This document shows, one piece after another, positions 31,431 to 40,984 of a stretch of DNA of 64,000 nt (the first letter of the stretch is position 1; each line of letters starts with the position of its first letter). Source of the stretch: Rhynchopus sp. YZ270_cl-10 (Eukaryota; Euglenozoa; Diplonemea; Diplonemida; Diplonemidae); contig OZ037837.1 in the NCBI GenBank assembly GCA_964035575.1, positions 1,984,001-2,048,000 of the forward strand. The letters run 5' to 3'. The translations under genes and the position numbers were made by a program. The notes beneath the pieces are model-generated. The model searched no databases and had not been told where the DNA came from. It worked only from the letters and a program-made list of their open reading frames with translations.

Positions 31431-32309
31431 ATGGGTGACGAGCAGCAGCCACTTGCGCAGTCCGGAGTCAACTCCATGCAGGGGAAGGTCGTGCTTGTGA
31501 CCGGTGCGAACACGGGCATCGGGCGCGAGACGTCGCTTGCACTGGCGCAGGACGGTGCACACGTGGTGATGGCGTGCCGTAGCGAGGCTCGCGCGAAGGA
31601 GGCTATGGACTACATCAAGGAGCAAGTCGCGGAAGCTGAGCTGACGTTCCTGCGTCTGGACCTCGCGTCGCTTGCGTCTGTGCGTCGTGCGGCAGAGGCC
31701 TTCGTTGCTTTGAAGCTCCCGCTCCACGTGCTTGTGAACAACGCCGGCCTGGCAGGAAAGGGCCTCACAGAAGATGGCTTCGAGATTGCCTTCGGCGTGA
31801 ACCACGTTGGCCACTTCCTTCTTGTGAAGCTGCTGATGCCGCTGCTGGAGCAGACCACTGCACCGCGTGTGGTCCTCGTCGCCAGCATGGCTCACTACAG
31901 TGTGAAGAAGCTTGTATGGGAGGACATGCGCAAGACGACCGTTACGACGACAGGCCTGCGTGAGTACGAGGTGAGCAAGCTGTGCAACGTGCTGCACGGG
32001 AAGGCGCTTGCAAAGCGCTACCCTGGTGTGCTCGTGAGCTCGCTGCACCCGGGTGTGGTCGCGAGCGACGTCTGGCGCAACGTGCCGTGCTGCCTGCGTC
32101 AGTGCATCAAGCTCTTCATGATCAGCAACACCGACGGTGCGAAGACGTCCCTGCACTGCATCAGAAACGAACTCACCGCCAGCGGGCTCTACTACGACAA
32201 GCAGAAGCCAAAGACGCCGTCAAAGTTCGCCCTCTCTGAGGACCTTGCAAACGAGCTCTGGGACAAGAGCGAGGAGTGGGTCAAGGACTTCGCCGAGGCC
32301 ATTGTCTGA
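31431..32309 (+). CDS. Short-chain dehydrogenase/reductase, retinol-dehydrogenase-like
   Basis: This 292-residue classical SDR has the cofactor motif TGANTGIG (24-31) and NNAG (103-106). The catalytic triad residues are Ser152, Tyr179 and Lys183 (YEVSK). MACRSE after the second strand suggests NADP preference through Arg. The order and the LHPGVV motif fit the RDH11-14/WWOX-like subgroup, which reduces or oxidises lipid-type alcohols and aldehydes; the substrate is not determinable here. There is no membrane anchor or targeting sequence. Met16 could also serve as start, but the ATG at 31431 follows the acceptor at 31403 directly. Confidence 0.93.
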   Translation: MGDEQQPLAQSGVNSMQGKVVLVTGANTGIGRETSLALAQDGAHVVMACRSEARAKEAMDYIKEQVAEAELTFLRLDLASLASVRRAAEAFVALKLPLHVLVNNAGLAGKGLTEDGFEIAFGVNHVGHFLLVKLLMPLLEQTTAPRVVLVASMAHYSVKKLVWEDMRKTTVTTTGLREYEVSKLCNVLHGKALAKRYPGVLVSSLHPGVVASDVWRNVPCCLRQCIKLFMISNTDGAKTSLHCIRNELTASGLYYDKQKPKTPSKFALSEDLANELWDKSEEWVKDFAEAIV

Positions 32310-32780
32310 ATCGACGTATTGCTGGAGTGACGCAGTTTCTTGCTAGCGAATCCCAATGTTCCCCTTACAGCGTGTCTTTCAACCCTTAACATGTGTATGC
32401 GCTATGTGCGCTTTTCCCAAACAACGTTTACATGGTCACCATGAAAAGACTACATGATGCATTTGCCATTGTAACTTATTTTTCATGTACCGTTCATTTT
32501 GCAACGTCACCCATCCCTGTGTGTGATCTGGGGTGGGAAGCTTTTCAACATTTCACCCTCTCCCCCACCTTCCTTTCCTGTTTCTCTATTCCTCCTCATC
32601 AACAGAGTGCAGTGCATATTAAGGGTTTTTATGCACCACTCACAACATATTTGCAATATCACCCGACCATCTCTTCCCATCCTGTGTAGGGAACCCACTC
32701 CGTCTTTATCACAAGGTGCGTGCACGTGTGAAACTCAGTTGCAGCTTTCTTCACGTTTTTGCTGCGAAGGTGTACGAAAG
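32310..32780. other. Intergenic, nothing recognised
   Basis: Pyrimidine-rich 3' flank of the dehydrogenase gene with no supported feature. Confidence 0.5.
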
Positions 32781-33395
32781 ACCTACTTTCCCCTTTTCAG
32801 TTGTCTTCTGCTGCACGTAAGACAGACTTGGCTGATGCACCTATTCATAAGCATGCACCCTCACACACCCACCACACCACACACCATGCAGGAAGCAACA
32901 CACCACCATGTTCGGCCCACGCGAGGAGGTGCAGGCCTACGCAAAGCAGCACAGCATCCTGAAGCTGGTCGACGAGCTTCATCGCTCGAAGCGGCGCTGG
33001 GGACACTGTGCAGACCCAACCACGCGACGTTCAAGGGAAGGAGTTCCGCATCACTGTCAGGGAGGTGCAGCTGCTGAAGACAACCACGATAGTCACGTCG
33101 CCGTCCCTCCCACTGCGTTTTGTGCAGTGTCTGATCGGGTCGTTCACGTCTGCGAAACGGCGTCTGCTGTTCTTCAACGTTTTCCGTGCAACGTCGCTGC
33201 TTAGATCGTGGAGGTGGAACCTGCACAGTACGGCTTCACCTCAAAGGCACATGCAAGACTGACGTTGGCGAAGTCGATGGTCGAACTGGGCACAGAAATG
33301 TGTGTCGCAACAAGGCTTCTCCTTCACCTCTGGCACGGAAGGTGAGCACAACCAGCTCTGTGAGAAGACGCACCACAGCATCGCCATCTTCTGTT
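32781..33395 (+). pseudogene. Relic of the large DPY30/ART gene (5' leader plus scattered pieces)
   Basis: From 32781 the sequence matches the leader and first codons of the gene at 42869 (including MFGPREEVQAYAKQHSILK). It then holds short blocks matching much later parts of that gene (around 49.4-49.55 and 49.8-50.0 kb). The whole middle, including the ADP-ribosyltransferase domain, is absent. It is broken and not expected to make a functional protein. Confidence 0.85.
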
Positions 33396-33631
33396 ACCGA
33401 GGACCCACTCAACCTTTCTTTCAAATATGTGGTTTTGTTTGAGTCAGGAGATAGTGACAGCCTTGTGTCACAGCATCTGTACACTGAGCGATGCAGTCCA
33501 CCCTGTGTGGGAAGTACCTCCTCGCTGTCGCTGAGTACTGCGGTGTGTCGCTATCGTGCGTTGCATCAGTATTTGCGTTGCACCCTCGACCTACTAGCCT
33601 GTGAGGGAATTCGTTTTGAGACATTTTAACC

Positions 33632-34108
33632 ATGGAAAGCACGGAAAGACTTTATCTCAATCGTCTTTCGCGTTACCTTCAAACACTTTCAAAACAGTAC
33701 TGGCTGACCTCAAGTGTCTTTACCGACATGGTACTCCGCATCTTGAAGAAAGGACTGTGCGAGTGTGGCGACTACAACAACGAAGCACGGGGGTTGTATT
33801 TGAAGTGCAACATCGTTGTCCACAACAAAGATGCTAAGTTTCTTGCAGTGCGCCTCGCCCAGCTGGAGAAATCGCCTTCGATATTGTTCCCATCTGACTC
33901 GCAGGCACTGCTGCAGGGACAGTACGGCATGTACTGGGAGGAAGGCAGGTCTTGGTACTATGTTGGTGAAGACTGGGTGGCGACATCGACAGGTGTTCTG
34001 ATGAACTATATCATTTGCAAGAACGCACTTAACCTCGACTTTTCTGCATTGAACTGCACCAAGAACCAAGACACCAGACGTGTTGACGATGCAGACGAAG
34101 ACTTCTGA
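33632..34108 (+). CDS. Short protein matching only the C-terminal domain of the DPY30/ART protein
   Basis: This 158-codon ORF starts with ATG in a good context (ACCATGG). From residue ~6 it is nearly identical to the region encoded at 50471-50930 (RLYLNRLSRYLQTLSKQYW... to NALNLDFSAL). Differences include an in-frame 3-base indel and several amino-acid changes, while the frame stays open to a matching C-terminus (DDADEDF). This suggests a small stand-alone gene rather than debris, though it may be recent. No known domain was recognised. Confidence 0.6.
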   Translation: MESTERLYLNRLSRYLQTLSKQYWLTSSVFTDMVLRILKKGLCECGDYNNEARGLYLKCNIVVHNKDAKFLAVRLAQLEKSPSILFPSDSQALLQGQYGMYWEEGRSWYYVGEDWVATSTGVLMNYIICKNALNLDFSALNCTKNQDTRRVDDADEDF

Positions 34109-34308
34109 GCTCTGCAATACATCGGCCGTTGTGGTGGAGGAACTTTTCTCTTTTTTGAACACAACATTTTTGAGGACTTTCCAGTCTGGCTTTTGTTTTA
34201 TGACAACCCACGGTGTCACATGAACGCATCTTTGTTGTCCTACATACGTTTCTCCTTTGCGTAGCATGTGGACTGGTGCATCCCACAGCTGTTCTTCATG
34301 ATGCAAAG

Positions 34309-34342
34309 TACAGGGCATTCCGCTTCCACGGAATGCCCTGTA
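34309..34342 (+). other. Perfect 14-bp-stem hairpin
   Basis: TACAGGGCATTCCG and CGGAATGCCCTGTA pair without mismatch around a 6-base loop (CTTCCA). It lies between two genes, 200 bases after the stop of the upstream one. It could be a 3'UTR element, an RNA-processing signal or a small structured RNA. Confidence 0.7.
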
Positions 34343-34458
34343 GTGCTATGAGACAATAGTACGCGAAGCACCACTACTTTATACGTTGCAACTGTGCCTT
34401 CTAAAACACTATTCCACAACAGGAACCCTACACGTGACGGGAGCGGCTGTGTGGTGCG

Positions 34459-36222
34459 ATGCAATGTCTCAATGCAGTGCTGTCGATGGACGGGACACTC
34501 AGCAGCAAGGCCAGAGAGAGGCGCACCAGGTTTTTTATCTTTGCCAGTGTGGCTCTTTGCGTGACTTTGCTGAACTTTGCAGTGTCAGTTGGCCGACAGC
34601 TGGCACACCAATGTTATCTTACCGGGACGGTGTTCACCACTTTTGGGCTTATTATTGCTGTTTGTACAGTGCTGTGCAGGATTCCATTGAAAACAGGTCC
34701 CGTGATAGCTTCGTTGTACTTGGTCACATGTGGTGTGTTGATATGGGATTTAAGTGCGCGTACAGTCTTATCAGTACAATGGCCGTTGCTTGTGCTCGTA
34801 ATCGACATGTTGCTTGTGATGCAGGTGCCTGCACGGTACAGCTTGGGACTCGTCTGTTTCATAGTCATGTGGCTTCTCCTGCTTGGTGTTGAGGAGAGCT
34901 TCAGGTTTGGTCTGTTTGAGCTGCCAGGCATGTCAGCACAAGAGGGTGAGTACGGGCGGCGGCACTTTTCTCGACTGGAGAGTGCTTGCAACACTCTGCC
35001 GTGTCCAGTTCCCTTTCCTTCTGCATCCCTGATGTCATCCGTGGCAGTCTTTGTCATTGACTTCATCGTGACTCGAGGCTTCGCACACGAAGTGCTGAAG
35101 GAGCAGGCATCAATGGAGCGGACGATCAACACTGTGCAGGAGATTGCCTCACTCCTGGCTTCCTACGACGTGGAGAAGGTGGCAGAGCTGCTGGAGGCAC
35201 ACAGAGACGAGCTGCCTGAGGGGATGAGTGCGGCACTGCGTGCGTTGGAGAAGAACCTGCGGTCATACAAAGCGTACCTGCCTCAGACGTGTCTGCTTGT
35301 GGGTGAAGAAGTGGTTGATGAAGGCAGCGAAGTGCAGTCTGAGAGTGGACGCCTCACACAAACGCTTTCTTCAAGTTCCACGTCGGAAGGTGAACATTCT
35401 GCAAAAATGCGTTACGTTCCTCTTGGACTGTCGTCTGTGAAGGCCACACTGCTGACGGTGAACATCAAAGACACGTTGCGTTTCTTGGATGAGGACTGTG
35501 CACACTTCTCCTCCTTCTTCACAACTCTTCTTCTGAAGACGTTGCAAGCAACAGAGTCATACCGTGGGATGGTGGACGTGTTCGTCGGTGACAAGGTGCA
35601 CTGCTCCTTCAACACGTCAAGGCAGTGTGCGAACCACGCCACCTCAGCACTGCGCACTGCTTCGATGCTGCTGCGGGGTTCCACGTCGCAGGTGAACATC
35701 GGTGTTGCATCTGGGAAGGTGCTGCGTGGTGAGATGGGATGTGACGTGATGCGCCGCTTCAGCATGGTGGGCACACTTGTGCGTGACGTGCATGGGATGG
35801 AACGTGCAGGACGTATCCTTGGCTGCAACGTGCTCTGCAACCGTCTGTGCTTCAGCGATGCTGAGTGTGAACACGTGCTGCGCTTGCTTCCGTGCAAGGT
35901 GGACGTGTCTGCGACCTGTGCGGAACATGAAGTGGTGGCTGAGCTTCTTCTGCACGACACACCTTCGGACAGTCCTGCAGAGGAATGGATGTATGCCATC
36001 GGGAGGAACAGTGAGTGGGAGCACTACAACACAGCAGTGCGGAAGTACCTGAGAGGCGTCGTGTCTGCAGCAGCGGTTGAAGAGGCTGCACAGGGTTGTC
36101 CTTGTTCACGAAGCCCGTTGAGCGTGCATCCCTCCACAGTGAAGGGCGGGCTTCTGAGCGTGGCCTTGGCACGACCGCTGCAGGACAATGAACGGGGTGA
36201 TGGAGTGGATAACGTCTGCTAG
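34459..36222 (+). CDS. Polytopic membrane protein with cyclase-like cytoplasmic domain
   Basis: This 587-residue protein has five or six TM helices in the first ~220 residues. An alpha-helical linker ends in YKAYLPQTCL, followed by a class III cyclase-like domain (about 330-480). The second metal Asp is present (GDK, D378); Asn335 (TVN) replaces the first. The tail EEWMY...YNTAVRKYLRG is shared with the proteins at 1432 and 28258. Unlike those, it has no large ectodomain, so it may sense membrane state or act as a partner. AACAG at 34422 is a possible acceptor, 36 bases upstream. Confidence 0.83.
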   Translation: MQCLNAVLSMDGTLSSKARERRTRFFIFASVALCVTLLNFAVSVGRQLAHQCYLTGTVFTTFGLIIAVCTVLCRIPLKTGPVIASLYLVTCGVLIWDLSARTVLSVQWPLLVLVIDMLLVMQVPARYSLGLVCFIVMWLLLLGVEESFRFGLFELPGMSAQEGEYGRRHFSRLESACNTLPCPVPFPSASLMSSVAVFVIDFIVTRGFAHEVLKEQASMERTINTVQEIASLLASYDVEKVAELLEAHRDELPEGMSAALRALEKNLRSYKAYLPQTCLLVGEEVVDEGSEVQSESGRLTQTLSSSSTSEGEHSAKMRYVPLGLSSVKATLLTVNIKDTLRFLDEDCAHFSSFFTTLLLKTLQATESYRGMVDVFVGDKVHCSFNTSRQCANHATSALRTASMLLRGSTSQVNIGVASGKVLRGEMGCDVMRRFSMVGTLVRDVHGMERAGRILGCNVLCNRLCFSDAECEHVLRLLPCKVDVSATCAEHEVVAELLLHDTPSDSPAEEWMYAIGRNSEWEHYNTAVRKYLRGVVSAAAVEEAAQGCPCSRSPLSVHPSTVKGGLLSVALARPLQDNERGDGVDNVC

Positions 36223-37097
36223 TTGCTGCAGGATCATGCAGGGAATACGGTCACGAGAGGATGCTGTTCTTCGTTTTCCAACGCAAGATACTATAGGTAC
36301 CGTAGGCGATGAACTACTTTTTACGTTGTACTTCCCCACATGAACTGAAATAATATAAAAGTTGTCCATACCCATCCTGTTCCATTGATATGCATATTTT
36401 TAGCAGAAGGTGTGTGCATGTGTGAAACTCAGTTGTTCAGGAAAGACCTACTTTCCCCTTTTAACCATGTCGGCCTCAAAACTGTCATGTTCGGAGTGAT
36501 ACCCCAAAAATAAACAACAGCAAAAACAAAACAGTAAAACATGACTATTTATTTTAAATGAAAATCAGATAGCCTGATTTTCACGCATGGATGTGATTTT
36601 CAAGAGTGAAGTATTAGAACGAGTGAAAATCACATCCATAAGTGGAAATCGGGCTCTGATTTTGCATTTATATTGAGTTTTCCGCAAACCCGCAAACCCG
36701 CAAACCCCGTAAACTTTATTTTCATCAGATAAAAATATAAAATAAACAACACATTGACATGATCGTTGTTTCAACAAAAACATTCACAAAAACAAAAGTT
36801 TCAGATTTTCGTTTTCACAACACATGCATGCAACTTCTCTCTCCTGACCACACTTCGTTGTTCTCCTCTTCTGTTGAATAGGTGGCTATGGGTCGACACA
36901 TACAATGTCTCTTCGACGCCCGAGAAACTGCCGAGTTGGTACGCATCGGACTTTGTCTTTGTCCACTGTACCACTAGCTCCTTCCGTCGCAGGCGAAGCA
37001 CATCCCACGCGAGCCTCCCCCCCCCAACACAAAGCAATGGAGAGAAGGAGCACCACTGACCTTCCAACCCCCTCCCCCCAGCACAACACATAACATC
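36223..37097. other. Intergenic with an inverted repeat and short repeat motifs
   Basis: No gene is seen. A fragment at about 36420-36462 resembles the leader of the DPY30/ART gene (TGTGAAACTCAGTTG, CCTACTTTCCCCTTTT). A three-fold CGCAAACC motif (36680-36705) recalls the satellite at the right end of the window. CCCCTCCCCCCAG ending at 37081 is the likely acceptor for the next gene. Confidence 0.5.
36587..36639. repeat. Inverted repeat with 16-bp perfect arms
   Basis: ATGGATGTGATTTTCA (36587-36602) and TGAAAATCACATCCAT (36624-36639) flank a 21-base loop. Pairing extends imperfectly about 14 bases further out. It could be a tiny foldback element or an RNA hairpin. Confidence 0.8.
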
Positions 37098-39032
37098 ATG
37101 GACCATGCCACGCTGCTTTGCTTCACGCTCCTGTCTTGCGCGCACGTCTTGCATGCGCAACCAAACCCACCACTGCCTACCGAACTGCCCGAGACGGACA
37201 TGCCGGAGACTCCTGCACCAGAGATCGAAGGCAACTCGGTGTTGAAATGGCTGCCGATTGCGATTGACTTTGGGCTTGTGTTAGTCGCGATATGCATTGG
37301 GTGCTACTTGACACGGACTGCGGTGAGCCGTATGCGGGGCAACTCTCGGTGTGCGTCTTTTCTAGATGTGTTGCCACCTTGCACGCCGGCTGAGTTGAAG
37401 CGTCTGCTGACGTCGGACCTCCGCACCGTGTCGCCTTCAGGAAAGGAGTACAACAACCTTGAGCCTGCGAGGGCCAAGCCCGGCCTTGCGATGTCACTGC
37501 TGTGCTGGAGGCGTACGCAGCTCAGTGCGTCGATTCTGTTCAACATCGCGACCTTCGTCATCACGCTGTACACTGTCGTGGACGACGAGACGTTGGGCGT
37601 CAGTGTCCAAGAAGACGAATTGTTCAGCGACGAGCTGACCCTCAGGCGCCGCTTCAAAGAACGCATCCTCGGCCTCATCTCGCTGTGCCAGACGGTCATT
37701 GCGATGTTCTTTTACACCTTTGCGGTCTACAAATGGCACGACCTCGAACGGTCGCGCATCCTCGTTGTCGGTGGCTGGGTGCTCGTCTTCTTTATGCCGT
37801 TCATCTTCTTTACTGTGCCCTGGCTCGATATCGACTCCCCGCAAGGCTATGTAAAGGATCTGTGCAAATACCTGGTAGATATGTTGGGCTCCCTGCCGAA
37901 GGATGACTTTAGTTTCATTTACGACAAGCTGCCGATGACATCAAGCGGGATGTGTGCGGGCAACTCAAACGATATTGCGAAACGCTTCACGGAGAAGGTA
38001 ACTGTGATTGGTGGCGGTGCCTTTGGCGGGCCAATGATGACGTTCATTGGCATGGCACTGAGCTATATTGTGTACTTCCCGTTCGTGGTGGCTTCCTTTC
38101 AGGTGATGAAGACGCTTGCACCGGGTGTTCTGGGGGTGCTGATGGGAATGCAGTCGGGGCTGATGCTGAGCAAGATCATGTTTCCTGGTGTTCGTCTGAC
38201 GTCGTGGTTGCTTATCATCTTGCAGGCGTGCACGATCCCGGTTATTATGTTTTTGTGTGCTGTGATTTTGGTTGTTGTCGGCACAGTGCCTGCGATGGTG
38301 ACGGCTGTGACCTTGACAGCGAGCATGAGTCTGAACGTTGTGTTTCCCCACTCCCTGTTGCGTGCGTCCACTGCTGAGGATACGTTGCGTGTCATGCGGA
38401 AGTTTGGCCGCATCAGCTTGGTGCTCAAGGTCATTGGCCTTGGCTTCCTGGTGCTAGGCGTGCTGTCCGCACCACACCTAATAGCGCTGGCAGACGAAGG
38501 CATCAACGTTATCAAGAAAGCGCTGAAGCCGCTCACCATCGCGCGCATGGCAACATCGTTTCTTGCTGGCATGTTCACATCGAAGGTGGTCTTCGTGGAC
38601 ATTGTGCTGTACATCATTATGAGCACCTACATTGGGTGCTTTGAGGACAGTGTGGAGAGCCGTGAAGACGCGATGAAATCACTTCTTGATCTGTGCTCTA
38701 TATTCGACCGCTATGAAAACACGTACGAACATATGAGGGGTTCGGCGAACGACCTTGACCTTGAAATGCAGAAGCTGCCGACACTGTCGCTGCACACACC
38801 TGTCCCAACGCAGAAGGAAGCACCTGAGGCGGTTGCATCACCACCGGCATCGGTGGTCACATCGCCTTTGCAGGCGTCTGCAGTACATACACCTTCGACA
38901 CATGGTCAGGCTGTGTCCTTCAAGGCTTCTAACATGTTGGAGGAACCCATGCCACAGAGCCAGTCCCACATGGATGCGTCTGTCGGATCAGTGCAACAGC
39001 CACAACAGCCGCGCAGAGAGTATGCGTTCTAA
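37098..39032 (+). CDS. Polytopic membrane protein of unknown family
   Basis: This 644-residue protein has a probable signal peptide (MDHATLLCFTLLSCAHVLHA), a short Pro/Glu-rich segment, then about ten hydrophobic helices in two groups around a Cys-containing loop (KLPMTSSGMCAGNSND). The cytoplasmic C-tail of about 100 residues is Ser/Pro/Gln-rich and ends RREYAF. Gly-rich TM segments (GGGAFGGPMMTFIGMALSY, GVLGVLMGMQSGLM) suggest a transporter or channel, but no family is recognised. Confidence 0.8.
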   Translation: MDHATLLCFTLLSCAHVLHAQPNPPLPTELPETDMPETPAPEIEGNSVLKWLPIAIDFGLVLVAICIGCYLTRTAVSRMRGNSRCASFLDVLPPCTPAELKRLLTSDLRTVSPSGKEYNNLEPARAKPGLAMSLLCWRRTQLSASILFNIATFVITLYTVVDDETLGVSVQEDELFSDELTLRRRFKERILGLISLCQTVIAMFFYTFAVYKWHDLERSRILVVGGWVLVFFMPFIFFTVPWLDIDSPQGYVKDLCKYLVDMLGSLPKDDFSFIYDKLPMTSSGMCAGNSNDIAKRFTEKVTVIGGGAFGGPMMTFIGMALSYIVYFPFVVASFQVMKTLAPGVLGVLMGMQSGLMLSKIMFPGVRLTSWLLIILQACTIPVIMFLCAVILVVVGTVPAMVTAVTLTASMSLNVVFPHSLLRASTAEDTLRVMRKFGRISLVLKVIGLGFLVLGVLSAPHLIALADEGINVIKKALKPLTIARMATSFLAGMFTSKVVFVDIVLYIIMSTYIGCFEDSVESREDAMKSLLDLCSIFDRYENTYEHMRGSANDLDLEMQKLPTLSLHTPVPTQKEAPEAVASPPASVVTSPLQASAVHTPSTHGQAVSFKASNMLEEPMPQSQSHMDASVGSVQQPQQPRREYAF

Positions 39033-40122
39033 TACGACCCGTTCCAGTCCTACCTACAACCCACCACAACGTTCATCGCAAGGTGGACGTCGAGTATATA
39101 AGAAAGAGTTCGGACAGATTGTGTCATAACTGCAACTCTTCAAAATCCTCGGTAGCAGCGTGTAGGCTAGTCCATTTTGTGCGTTATTTATCTGCCCGCG
39201 GAGGCATCATCAGTTATTATCAGTTATGTATTTGTGCCCCTCCCCCAGTAGCTGCACCCCAAAAGATCGTCAAATTTGCAAGACTCATAAAAAGTGTTTA
39301 GTATAGTGGAGCTCATCCATTGGGTCTCTACACTAATACGACCAAGTTTTCAAAAAAAAAAATAAGAAAAAAAGAGACAAAAACCTGTTAAATCCTTTTG
39401 TTCAGTTGGCTTTGGCCACCATGGAGCCCCTCCCTTTCTCACACCTTGTTTCTGCGTTATTGTATCGACAGATCTGTCTGTGTAGAGCGGTCGACACACC
39501 TTTTTTGGCTGATTTAGCGGGCTCTCTGCTGTGCACGCTTACCCAAAAAACGTGTTGTTGTCAATGCTAAAAAAAAAACTTCACAGATTTTTCTTCCCCG
39601 ATTTGCTGCATATTGTTTTTTTTTGCGCTTTTTGTTTTTTTTTTTTGCGTATCTTTTTGTTATGTTTTGTCCCAAAGATAAGGCCCCTCATCTTTCAAGT
39701 TTTTTTCTTTAGTGAAACCAAAGCACAGAGAGGATTCGCTCATTTGACGAACCCTTTAACCCAGCGGACTCTCAAGATTGTAGGGAAATTCTGCTTTTTT
39801 TGTGGAGGACGTTGAGATCCCTGCTATTACCCTCCCTTTATTATTCCCCAAAGATGTACACTGCACCACAGGGTTTTCAGGAATGTTCATTAGTAAGGTG
39901 ATTTTCATGTACACTGTCATGAGTGGGCTGTTGTATTTCTAGTCAATTTTCTTGATGGATGTGACGAAGCACGATGCATACAAAATTGTCGTAGTAGATT
40001 AGTTACCTTTTAATTATCTAGATTGCACCCCTCAACAGAGGAAGTGCGATGAATCGCTCAATCCCCTAACCTGTATCGACCTTTTCAATTGGAGGGTCGT
40101 TCTTCATTCATTTATCTCTCTC

Positions 40123-40320
40123 AGCTCACAACTCTGCAGCGGCAGATGGGCCGCCGGCTGACGAGCCGTTGTACCGCCCTCGTTCTCTTACGGTACGGGC
40201 CAGTCATTAGGTTTCCTTTTACATCTTCTGTTGTTGGCCGCAGGGTACTTGTGCTTTCATCCGGATGGCTGGCATCGTACGTGGGTCAGTCGGAGGTGCC
40301 TGCATCAACAACTATAGTTT
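40123..40320 (+). repeat. ~200-bp dispersed repeat, copy 2
   Basis: About 90% identical by eye to 6330-6530 and in the same orientation as the genes. No open frame is shared between the copies, so it is probably not coding. Confidence 0.85.
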
Positions 40321-40761
40321 ATGTATTTTCCCTCTCCTGTTCCTCCAAAGACATGTCTGCATTTTGAAAACATGTTTTGTCACTTTGCACGGCATTTTTA
40401 TTTTACAGAACTACCATGTACGAGTTTGGAGCCAAAATTTCCATTAAAGCAAGAATTTTTCACTTTCGAGCATTTGTTGCACTTTTAGAATTTTTCCTAA
40501 CTCGCACACAAAAATTCTAAAAAACGGTGGGGATATTAGCACTGTGAGGCTTTTAGGTTCATCTAACAACACATCTGATGTGCGTGAGAGAACATTAATC
40601 CGATTTTCTCTCTTTTTTTTAAATCATCGCACACCCGCCGCAGAGCTGTGTACTGGCGTTATTTTCTTGTATACAAACATACGAAGCGGTACGCGTACGG
40701 TTTGTAAGGAAATAATACAAACCGAAATGATTGGGCTCTTTCGGATTGAATGATTTGAATA

Positions 40762-40781
40762 GTGTGTGTGTGTGTGTGTGT
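40762..40781 (+). repeat. TG microsatellite
   Basis: About ten TG dinucleotides in a row. Confidence 0.95.
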
Positions 40782-40984
40782 TCGGAAATATATACTGTCT
40801 CTTTTCTAGCTTGTTTAATGTTCATTGTTTTCCTTTCATTGCCCTTTGCTTGTGCTCCCCGACTCCAATTCAATCAATACTCACAGAGGGGGGCCAAAAA
40901 TACAATTAGCGTTTCTCGTTTTTCAAAAAAAAAAAAAAAAAAAAAAAAAATGCCGTTTGAGGGCAGATCTAGAGACACATTGTT

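Larger units (their letters stand above)
39033..40984. other. 2-kb intergenic region with repeats
   Basis: No gene is supported. It contains long T and A tracts, a second copy of the ~200-bp dispersed repeat (40123-40320), a TG microsatellite (40762-40781) and a 26-base A run (40925-40950). Confidence 0.6.
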
